Part shown: in pieces, positions 1 to 6,519 of the stretch
How positions within the stretch are numbered: the stretch's first letter is position 1
Layout of the letters: each line of letters begins with the position of its first letter
Origin: JADJPL01 sp964607915
Lineage (GTDB): Bacteria; Bacteroidota; Bacteroidia; Chitinophagales; Saprospiraceae
Direction of reading: 5' to 3'
DNA length: 8,183 nucleotides
Assembly (NCBI GenBank): GCA_964607915.1
Contig: CAZSMU010000157.1
Coordinates: forward strand, 1 to 8,183
Program-made: the position numbers and the translations under genes
The notes under the pieces: generated by a model
What the model was told of the DNA's origin: nothing
Seen by the model: the letters and a program-made list of their open reading frames with translations, nothing else
Databases searched by the model: none

Positions 1-1960
1 CGTCGTTGGTACCCACAGTCATTGATTGCCGTTGTCGTTGTTGATGGAATTGCTGCTGCTGTGGGTGGTTCCACATAGGCGGCATTCCATCAAGACCAGA
101 GAAGGACCCGGATGCGGAGGCAGTGAGGCTGAGGGAAGCGGTTTTCTGTCCACTCCCCCATACATATTCGAGTACCCCGGTATGGCCTGAAACCGTAGGG
201 GCCAGGGTGATGGTTTGCCCCTCGCAGGCGGAGGGCTGCACCGGCAGGCTTACCGCGAGGGATTTGGAAGGGGTTACGGTGGCGAAGGCATCGTTGCTGC
301 AATTATTGGCATCGGTGACGGTGACTTTGTAGGTGGTTGAGGTGGTAGGGGCGACGCTGAGGGAAGCCGAGGTATTGCCTGTATTCCAGAGAAAAGAATA
401 CCCGCCTGAACCACCGGATACGGCAGGGTTAAGGGTCAGGGATTGCCCCGGGCAGGTTTCGTACTGGGGCGTTAGGGCAATCGAAGGAGGAGAACTGACG
501 CTTACAAGGCCCGCTGTGGAGGCTTTGCAGCCTTTTGCATCGGTGACGGTGACATATACCGTTTCGCTTTTGGGGTAGATTCGGGAAAGGGTGGCCCCGG
601 TAGCGCCTGTGCTCCAGGCGTAGGAGTACCCCGGTGTACCTCCCGACGGTTTGGCAGTAAGGGCGAGCGACTGGTTGGAACAAGCAGTAGAGGAGGTGGG
701 CAAGGACACCATGGGGTTGGGGAGGGCGATGACGGAAGTACTGGCGATACCCACGCACTTATAGCTGTCGGTGACGGTGAGTCCGATGGTCTGGTCGGTG
801 CTGATGTTGACGGAAAGGGTGGAGGTGTTGGCCCCGGTGCTCCATCGGTAGGTGTAAGGGCCCTTTGCCGGGTCGAGAGCAGGGTTCAATAGTATCGTAT
901 TCCCTTGGCAATCCGGAGTTTGGCCGGGGAGGTTGATGACAGGCAGGGCTCGTACCTGCATGTTGACAGACGCTGAGCCGGTACAGAAAGCATTGTCTGA
1001 AACCGTTACGGAATAGGTGCGCGCCACATCCCCTGTGGCGGTGATGGAAGCAGTTTTGGCCCCGGTGCTCCAGGCGTAAGAAAGCCCCCCGGCATTCGAA
1101 CCCACCAAAGGCGAGAGGCTGGTGCTCTGGTCTTTACAGATGATAAAATCGCTGCCCAGGGAGACGGAGAGGGTTTTGTTCGTTTCCACGATGGTACTGC
1201 CCTGGGCGGTGCAGCCTTTTGCATCGGTGACGGTGAGCATATAGGTGGAGGTGGAGGCCGGGGTCACTTGTAGGACCGCAGTGTTGTATTTGTTGTCCCA
1301 GTTATAGGTATACGGGGCGCTACCGCCCGTCATGGTAGGCGTCAGGGAGACCGTTTGGCCCTTGCAAATCTGGGTAGTCCCGGGCATGACCAGACTGGGG
1401 GCCGGAGTAGGGGAAACCGAAATATCGTCTGTGATTTTGCAGCCATTGGCATCGGTGACAGTGACGACGTAGCGCGTAGTGACCGAAATGGCATCGGTGA
1501 AACTGCTGCCGGCCTTGCCATTGCTCCAGGCATACGTGTAGGAGGTGGAAAGTATCTGGCTGAGCGTTGCTTTGACGGTGAAAGAATTTCCTGTGCACAC
1601 CGCCCCTGCCGTACTTGCGGTAACGGTGGGCACCGCAGCGGTACCTACCGTTACCGCGGTGTTCTGATAAGAGCAGGTTTTGGAATCTACTATCCGCACA
1701 TGGTAGGTGCCCGCCTTTAGTTTGGATATAGAAAAAGAAGTCTGAGTATTACCTGAGGTGAATGTCGGAGTGGTCGAGTTGTTTAGATACACGCCGTACG
1801 GGGGCACACCACTGTTCATTTGGATGAAAATTTCCCCATCCCCTATTCCCGGGCAGGAAGCACTGGTCGTTAGGGTAGCAGAGAGGGAGCACTGTGCATA
1901 GGATTGCCATGCCCAAGACAGGATAAACACAAATAGCCCGGTACTGCAAAGACGTTTCAT
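1..1960 (-). CDS. Secreted SprB-like / Ig-like (PKD-type) repeat protein, 3' end off the window
   Basis: The frame is open from ATG at 1960 to the left edge: 653 codons, no stop, so the C-terminus is missing. A signal peptide (1-23, ending QSYAQ) is followed by an SprB-repeat-like module (24 to about 108): SCPGIGDGEIFIQMNSGVPP, then LKAGTYHVRIVDSKTC. From about 110 come Ig-like modules of the pattern C-x-GQ ... Y-x-YxWSTG ... TYxVTVTDAxGC. Such proteins in Bacteroidota are typically surface adhesins or gliding-type filaments exported by the type IX system, with a sorting domain at the C-terminus; that part would lie beyond the window. Start is 25 bp after the caspase-like gene's stop, so it is the fifth gene of the same unit. 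A surface scaffold or substrate for the two peptidases is inference. The last ~35 residues (619-653, Gln-rich) do not fit the repeat and may be an artefact. Confidence 0.85.
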   Translation of the reverse strand, partial: MKRLCSTGLFVFILSWAWQSYAQCSLSATLTTSASCPGIGDGEIFIQMNSGVPPYGVYLNNSTTPTFTSGNTQTSFSISKLKAGTYHVRIVDSKTCSYQNTAVTVGTAAVPTVTASTAGAVCTGNSFTVKATLSQILSTSYTYAWSNGKAGSSFTDAISVTTRYVVTVTDANGCKITDDISVSPTPAPSLVMPGTTQICKGQTVSLTPTMTGGSAPYTYNWDNKYNTAVLQVTPASTSTYMLTVTDAKGCTAQGSTIVETNKTLSVSLGSDFIICKDQSTSLSPLVGSNAGGLSYAWSTGAKTASITATGDVARTYSVTVSDNAFCTGSASVNMQVRALPVINLPGQTPDCQGNTILLNPALDPAKGPYTYRWSTGANTSTLSVNISTDQTIGLTVTDSYKCVGIASTSVIALPNPMVSLPTSSTACSNQSLALTAKPSGGTPGYSYAWSTGATGATLSRIYPKSETVYVTVTDAKGCKASTAGLVSVSSPPSIALTPQYETCPGQSLTLNPAVSGGSGGYSFLWNTGNTSASLSVAPTTSTTYKVTVTDANNCSNDAFATVTPSKSLAVSLPVQPSACEGQTITLAPTVSGHTGVLEYVWGSGQKTASLSLTASASGSFSGLDGMPPMWNHPQQQQFHQQRQRQSMTVGTND
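41..93. repeat. Inverted repeat (10-bp arms 41-50 and 84-93) at the left edge
   Basis: The arms TTGATGGAAT and ATTCCATCAA are perfect reverse complements around a 33-bp spacer. A second pair, ACCCACAG at 11-18 and CTGTGGGT at 59-66, interlocks with it. Both lie in the ~110 bp where the repeat protein stops following its 76-residue pattern. A real hairpin, an amplification chimera or chance in low-complexity sequence are all possible; no function is assigned. Confidence 0.5.
526..552. repeat. 27-bp exact direct repeat, copy 1
   Basis: Identical to 1210-1236. On the minus strand it encodes VTVTDAKGC, the conserved end of an Ig-like module. The offset is 684 bp, three 228-bp modules. A 16-bp core of it is also found exactly at 309-324, and a 13-bp core at 768-780, each one module away. 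Confidence 0.95.
828..844. repeat. 17-bp exact direct repeat (WSTGA core), partner at 1056-1072
   Basis: The same 17 bases occur at 1056-1072, exactly 228 bp away. On the minus strand they encode WSTGA followed by N or K, the core of the Ig-like module. This again shows unit-length repetition at the DNA level. Confidence 0.93.
1210..1236. repeat. 27-bp exact direct repeat, copy 2
   Basis: Identical to 526-552, three modules apart, same reading frame and same VTVTDAKGC coding. A candidate site for homologous exchange that would delete or add whole modules without shifting frame. Confidence 0.95.
1637..1891 (-). other. SprB-repeat-like N-terminal module
   Basis: Residues 24 to about 108 of the repeat protein differ from the later modules. 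They show the SprB-like order: SCPGxGDG, a short strand, GxPPY, then LxAGTYxVxIxDxxxC. Cysteines are at 24, 36 and 96. SprB repeats are known from flavobacterial gliding adhesins and many other secreted Bacteroidota proteins; a single copy shows surface targeting, not gliding. Confidence 0.6.
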
Positions 1961-1985
1961 AGAAGGTTTAGGTGAGGCAAAAGGG

Positions 1986-4900
1986 CTAGTAGAGCACGAA
2001 AATGGGTATGTTATCTCCCAACCCCTTCGACATTTTAACAGGCATCTGCCTGCTTTTCTTTTTTTCCATGACCAAATTGGGCACGCGCTTTTTCAAAAAG
2101 TCGTACAACTCGCCAAAACGGAGGATTTTATCGCCGTCGGTATCTGCCGAAAGCGCTGTACTGCCCTGTGCGACCGGCTGCCCTTTAAAGGCTTCCAGGA
2201 TGGCCTCGGTAAACGCCCCATTGCGCCAGGTATCGTCTTCGTAGGATAGCTCGTCCACCTGACTGGAGGTCATGACGTTCAAGCCGGGGTAGGCAGCGTT
2301 GATTTCTTCGAGGGCAAAGCGCGCCTGGCTGAGCAGGCGGGCGCCTTCTGCAGATCCGCTGTGGCAAGCATCTATGAAGACGAATTTTTTGCAGTCAATG
2401 GCATTGAGCACATCGAGGATATCCCGTTTGTAGTCAATATTCGAGACGTCGCCGTATTGGTCATAGTCCGAGGCCAGTATCTTGAAGTCGTTGTTGTCAT
2501 CCGTTTTGCCGTGGGAGGAGAGGAAGAGGATGAGCACGTCGTCCCGGGTTATTTTTCCCGGGATAGATTCCGAGGCGTAGCGGCGGCGGAGGTCTTCCAT
2601 GGCGGCCCGGATATCCAGGTTGCGGGTATTTTCCTTCCCGTTCTTTTTTTCCACATACACTTTTCCGAAGACTTTGTCAGGGCCGGCTTGTTCGGCGAAA
2701 GCCGCGGCGAAATTTTCGGCATCGAGGGTGGTGTATTTCAGGTCGCGGTGGGGTATTCCGATGCTGAGGACGTGCAGGTTGGGTTGTTTGGGGCGGTAGT
2801 TGATGACGACTTCGTTGGACTGGATGACGCCGTAGGGGGTTTTTACCTCAATCAGGACGCGGTTTTCTCCTTCGCGCAGTGCGATAGTATTGGCGTAGGC
2901 GTAATAGTTGAGGTTGCCGCGTGCGGTAGGGGGGGAGAGTTCTTCTTCGTCCATTTTGGCCTGGTTGCTGGCTACCCCGTTGATTTTGGTAACTGCGTCC
3001 CCGGGTTTAAGCGCGTTGGTCGTCGTACCGAACGTAGCTTCGAGGTTGTAGGTAGGGGCGTTCCAGTCAATTTTTTTGGTACGGGCCTCATTGGGCTGGG
3101 TGAAGACGATGAAGTCTGCGCGCTGTCCGCTTACGAGGGCGTCCAGGCGGACAGTCACGTCTTTCCGGGCGCTGTTGCCGGAGGCATCGCGCACTTCACA
3201 TTGAATCAGGACTTCGTCCCCTTCGTATTGAACCGTTTTCTGGAAGCGGAAGACGGCTTTCCCGGCTGCTTTAGCCGGGATGTTGCCCACGGCGATGCTT
3301 TGCCCATTTAATGCGAGTATGCCTTTGGGAATGGTAAAAGCGACCTGTACCCCGGCGGCGGGAAGGTCGCCATCGTTTTGGATGTCCACGGTCAGCGATT
3401 GGGGGCTCTGGGCGTCGGCTCCTTCCCGGGCAGTTTGGGTCTGGGCAACCCGCAATACGGATGCCTTGGGATTCAAAGATTTGAAGGATGCATTGAACGT
3501 TTTGACCTTGTCGGGGCCGGAGAATACGTCTATTTGGAGGATATTGTCTTTGGTATCGAGGGTTAGATCAGCTTGTACGGGGATGTGGATGGAGCGGGGT
3601 ATGCCCGGAAAAAGGGGCTGTGAAAAAAAGCTGGGTTCTATTTGCAGGGCCTGTTGTCCGTCGAGCACCTTTACATCTACGCGTATGTTATCGAGGCGGC
3701 TGGTTTCCTGGTTGGTGAGTTCGAATGAGAGAAAGGAGCGGCCGCCGGGGCGCAGCACTCCGTCGGCTGTATTGAGCCACACTTTGGAATTTTCGATTTG
3801 CAGGGTGCCTTTTGCCAGAAGGCGATTGACGGGAACGCCGGTGAACAGCATCGCCCAGGCATCTTTGCCTCCTTTGCCAATGGATTCCGACCATCCGGCG
3901 GCGAGCAGGCTGCCGTCGTGGATTTGCCAGAGGCTCTGGAAATTTTCGTCATTATCCCCGCCGTAGTCGTCCTCCCATTGCAGTTCGCCGCCGGAAGAAA
4001 ATTCGGCTAACCGCGCGGCGAATTTGGTGGCCCCTTTTTTGTTGAGCAGCGACAGGGTCTGGCCGGCGAGGAGGATATTGCCGTTGTGCAGGGGCAGTAG
4101 AGCGGTTGCGCGGTCTTCTTCCCTTCCGCCGTAGTACTTTTCCCACTGCTTGAACCCGGAGGCATTGAGGCGTACGAGCCACATATCCAGTTTGCCGTTC
4201 CCGGCAGAATTGGATTCGCCGCAAAACAGGACACTCCCATCGGCCAGGATGGCCACCTCGCTGACGTCTTCGTATAGCTTGTCGCCAAACGTCTTGCGCC
4301 AGAGCTCCTTGCCGCCGGCATCCAGCAGGAGCACCCAGGCATCGTCAGGGCTTTGGGTAGGCGTCTTGACCGTTTGGCCGATCAGGCAGATTGTCCCTTT
4401 GGGGCCGGTGGTGAAGCGGCGCAGCGGGCCTAATTCAGCGGCGGGCCACTGTTTTTTCCACAGGGGCGTTCCTGCGGTATCGCAGGCGAAGAGGTGCAGA
4501 GAGCCATCGCGCCCGGTACCGCTCAGCACAAGCCGGTTATCAAAGCCCAGGGCGAGCTGGGTGAATGCCGTGACCCCCAGGTCGGAGGGTGTTTTTTGCC
4601 AGAGCAGCTTGCCGTCGCGGCCCATTTTGGCTAACCAGGGCATGGGGCCGCTTTTCCCGGGCGATTGTCCTGCGAGGAGGAGGTTCCCGTCCGGGTGTTC
4701 CGCGATATCGTTGAGCACGACGGAGGGCGCCGCGTTCAAGGGAAGGCGGGCGGCAATTTTGCCGCTGCTGAAGTCGAGCAACAACACCTGGCCAAGCGGT
4801 TTGCCGGGCTCGGCCGTCGATTGGGTTTCCGCAAAAGCGATGAAGCCCTGCGACAACTGCGTAGCGCGTTTGAACACATCATCGCCCCGCCCACCGTCTG

Positions 4901-4988
4901 AAAACTCCCAGGCAAAGGGCCGGACCTGGGCGTACAGCCCAAAGGGAAGGACAAACAGCAGGGAAAGGGTACATTTCGAAAATCTCAT
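1986..4988 (-). CDS. Exported beta-propeller / Ig-like / caspase-like (C14) cysteine peptidase
   Basis: Predicted clan CD cysteine peptidase, 1000 residues. Signal peptide 1-21 ends GLYAQ. Residues about 25-385 hold seven repeats, each with a 'LLAGxT'-like strand (near 49, 102, 152, 199, 252, 304 and 360), most followed by 'LxxxGxxLWxKxxGG'; this fits a seven-bladed propeller. Two CARDB/Ig-like regions follow (about 410-505 and 510-617), then another beta-sandwich-like stretch (622-732). The C14 domain (about 736-1000) has catalytic His826 in LFLSSHGKTDD and Cys875 in FIDACHSGSA, then VMTSSQVDELSYED and GAFTEAIL as in bacterial metacaspases/orthocaspases. A canonical EF-hand-type loop, DTDGDKILRFGE, lies at 949-960. 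Related metacaspases often cut after Arg/Lys and may need calcium; neither is shown here. The open frame extends to 5162, but that would overlap the peptidase gene by about 160 bp and bury the signal peptide, so 4988 is chosen. It begins 13 bp after the C1 peptidase stop, arguing for joint action. Confidence 0.93.
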   Translation of the reverse strand: MRFSKCTLSLLFVLPFGLYAQVRPFAWEFSDGGRGDDVFKRATQLSQGFIAFAETQSTAEPGKPLGQVLLLDFSSGKIAARLPLNAAPSVVLNDIAEHPDGNLLLAGQSPGKSGPMPWLAKMGRDGKLLWQKTPSDLGVTAFTQLALGFDNRLVLSGTGRDGSLHLFACDTAGTPLWKKQWPAAELGPLRRFTTGPKGTICLIGQTVKTPTQSPDDAWVLLLDAGGKELWRKTFGDKLYEDVSEVAILADGSVLFCGESNSAGNGKLDMWLVRLNASGFKQWEKYYGGREEDRATALLPLHNGNILLAGQTLSLLNKKGATKFAARLAEFSSGGELQWEDDYGGDNDENFQSLWQIHDGSLLAAGWSESIGKGGKDAWAMLFTGVPVNRLLAKGTLQIENSKVWLNTADGVLRPGGRSFLSFELTNQETSRLDNIRVDVKVLDGQQALQIEPSFFSQPLFPGIPRSIHIPVQADLTLDTKDNILQIDVFSGPDKVKTFNASFKSLNPKASVLRVAQTQTAREGADAQSPQSLTVDIQNDGDLPAAGVQVAFTIPKGILALNGQSIAVGNIPAKAAGKAVFRFQKTVQYEGDEVLIQCEVRDASGNSARKDVTVRLDALVSGQRADFIVFTQPNEARTKKIDWNAPTYNLEATFGTTTNALKPGDAVTKINGVASNQAKMDEEELSPPTARGNLNYYAYANTIALREGENRVLIEVKTPYGVIQSNEVVINYRPKQPNLHVLSIGIPHRDLKYTTLDAENFAAAFAEQAGPDKVFGKVYVEKKNGKENTRNLDIRAAMEDLRRRYASESIPGKITRDDVLILFLSSHGKTDDNNDFKILASDYDQYGDVSNIDYKRDILDVLNAIDCKKFVFIDACHSGSAEGARLLSQARFALEEINAAYPGLNVMTSSQVDELSYEDDTWRNGAFTEAILEAFKGQPVAQGSTALSADTDGDKILRFGELYDFLKKRVPNLVMEKKKSRQMPVKMSKGLGDNIPIFVLY

Positions 4989-5001
4989 CGCGCAAGAGGG
5001 A

Positions 5002-6516
5002 CTAGTGTACAGCAATAGTGAGCAAAATCGGCACGATCGCACCCGGGTTGCGGGTGATGGCCTTGAACTGCATAGCATCGGGCGAAAAATGCGTCTCGGA
5101 AGCAGGGATTTGGTGTTCCCCCAGTGCTTCCTGCAATTTAGCCGGCAAATCGGCCCCTGCACCTGCTAAATAGTCCCTAAGGTAATGCATAAAAGGGGCT
5201 TGTATCTTTTTTTCAGAAAATAAAATGAGAAAAAATTCTCGCCCGGGCTGACTGAGCTTCATGACGCGGGTGATACCGGGGATGCGCACTACGCCACCGG
5301 CAAAAGGGGAGAGCGCCGAGCCGTTTTCCCCCTTGAATTTTTCGTTGAGCGCTTCGTTCCTTGGCCAGTGGATCTCCGCTTTGCCAGTGGCATCTACGCT
5401 CAGGGCATAGACGTATCCATTGACCTGCCCCGGTGCTATATGCAACTGGAACTTATCGCCTACCGACCAGTCGCCTGGCAGCTGGTACCTATTTTTGCTG
5501 CCTTGTACGGCCGCTTCCCGGAATATGGGCTCCCCATTGGCAGCAAACTGCCCGCTGAAGTGCATGAACTGGAAGCTACCGGATAATTCACGGAGCGGGG
5601 CTTCCTCTGCTTTGACTTCTGTGGGAGCTACGTTGGCAGCAGCCGTGACGCCGGATTGCCCGGGGGCAGCCCGCGGCAGCTCAATAGGCCTGCCCTGGCC
5701 GAGGTAGATGACATACGCATACTTGATATAGCGCGCCAGGTCCTGGTATTTGACCCATATAAAACCGTTGCGGCCCCATTTCGTACCCCAACTGTTGAAG
5801 AGCTGAAATGCCGAGCGGTTGTCGTCATAGCCTACGATGACCATGGCATGCCCACCGGCAAAGGTCGTATCTCCCAAATCCGGATACCAGAAATCAGCCG
5901 ATTCGAGCTTGTAAAAATTGTTTCGGATGCGCAGCCCAATGACGACGGGCTTTTTCTCCGCCAGGGTACGGCGCAGGGTCAAGATTTTGTAATCGGCTTC
6001 CTCTTCTTCTTTAAACAGGGCGGCATAATCGGAAATCTTGTAGTTTGCCGCGTGTGCGAGGAGGTCGGGCGTGGGCAGCTGGCCACAATCGTCGAGGTTT
6101 TTGTCGAAGTACTTCGCCAGGCAATCCCCCTTATCCTGTAGGAACTGGAGCGCGTCGGAGATGCGCGACCCCCGGTTGCAGTCGGACAGCTTAATCTGGT
6201 TGTACAGGAAGAGAGCAGAGGAGGACTCATTGGTGATCTGGGTCTTGTCGGTCCAGTTTTTCTGGATGGCGCGCTCGATGGTGAGGGCGCCGTATCCCAC
6301 CGACCAGCCCACGCAACTGAAAATAGTGCCCTGATGCCGCGGGTAGGGGCAATAGACCGACAAATCCATCCGGGAAGGGATGGATTTGCCCCCGCTGTAG
6401 CGGGCTATGGTGGACTGCTCCGAATACGCATCGTCGTCGAATTCGAGCCCGGAAGGGTATTCCTGTGCCGCGACTGCAAGGGGCAGGAGCAGGACGAAAG
6501 CCAGTGAACGGAGCAT
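5002..6516 (-). CDS. Exported papain-like (C1) cysteine peptidase with DUF4384-like C-terminal domain
   Basis: Predicted cysteine endopeptidase, 504 residues. A signal peptide (1 to about 18, ending AVAAQ) is followed by only about 30 residues before the peptidase core, so the long I29-type inhibitory propeptide of many C1A enzymes is absent. The catalytic set is visible: Gln62 (oxyanion hole) and Cys68 in HQGTIFSCVGW, spaced six apart as in papain; His223 in GGHAMVIVGYD; Asn241 in FNSWGTKWGRNGF. Extra cysteines at 56, 113, 132 and 144 could form disulfides. A linker (about 280-312) leads to residues about 330-440, which resemble DUF4384: QLPGDWSVGDKFQLHI, then GYVYALSVDATGKAEIHWP, then VRIPG and an SEKKI end. 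The domain name is by pattern recognition, less certain than the peptidase. The gene starts 3 bp after the preceding stop and ends 13 bp before the caspase-like gene. Substrate unknown; action outside the cytoplasm follows from the signal peptide. Confidence 0.93.
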   Translation of the reverse strand: MLRSLAFVLLLPLAVAAQEYPSGLEFDDDAYSEQSTIARYSGGKSIPSRMDLSVYCPYPRHQGTIFSCVGWSVGYGALTIERAIQKNWTDKTQITNESSSALFLYNQIKLSDCNRGSRISDALQFLQDKGDCLAKYFDKNLDDCGQLPTPDLLAHAANYKISDYAALFKEEEEADYKILTLRRTLAEKKPVVIGLRIRNNFYKLESADFWYPDLGDTTFAGGHAMVIVGYDDNRSAFQLFNSWGTKWGRNGFIWVKYQDLARYIKYAYVIYLGQGRPIELPRAAPGQSGVTAAANVAPTEVKAEEAPLRELSGSFQFMHFSGQFAANGEPIFREAAVQGSKNRYQLPGDWSVGDKFQLHIAPGQVNGYVYALSVDATGKAEIHWPRNEALNEKFKGENGSALSPFAGGVVRIPGITRVMKLSQPGREFFLILFSEKKIQAPFMHYLRDYLAGAGADLPAKLQEALGEHQIPASETHFSPDAMQFKAITRNPGAIVPILLTIAVH

Positions 6517-6519
6517 ACG

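Larger units (their letters stand above)
110..1633 (-). repeat. Tandem Ig-like module array, 76-residue (228 bp) period
   Basis: Seven modules within the repeat protein. The first cysteine of each falls at residues 122, 199, 275, 351, 427, 503 and 579, a spacing of 77 once and then exactly 76 five times. The second cysteine (in VTDAxGC) follows at 174, 250, 326, 402, 478 and 554, that is 51 or 52 residues later, so a disulfide within each module is plausible. The partner of Cys579 expected at 630 is missing. Each module carries an aromatic 'YxYxWSxG' core. Such regularity suggests recent expansion or homogenisation by recombination. Confidence 0.88.

Noticed and set aside
50..61. CAG/CTG triplet run as a microsatellite
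   Set aside because: Only about four units, encoding a short Gln run; within chance, and in a stretch of doubtful assembly quality.
110..1633. Regular 228-bp repetition as a CRISPR array or other non-coding repeat
   Set aside because: The unit is a multiple of three, open in one frame throughout, and encodes conserved Cys/Trp/VTVTD positions, so it is a protein repeat.
2361..3311. 316-codon plus-strand open frame
   Set aside because: It lies antisense to the caspase-like domain, whose catalytic motifs fix the coding strand. Its product is Val/Gly/Phe-rich with no recognisable domain or signal peptide. It is a shadow of GC-rich codon use.
3280..3966. 228-codon plus-strand open frame
   Set aside because: Opposite the CARDB/Ig-like part of the caspase-like gene; low-complexity Ser/Arg/Pro product without motifs.
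4989..5162. Upstream extension of the caspase-like gene to an ATG at 5162
   Set aside because: It would add 58 Arg/Cys/Ser-rich residues overlapping the C1 peptidase gene in another frame and would place the clear signal peptide internally. The ATG at 4988 fits better.
4150..5169. 339-codon plus-strand open frame
   Set aside because: Antisense to the propeller region and the end of the C1 peptidase gene; Ser/Pro/Arg-rich composition typical of a shadow frame, no domain seen.
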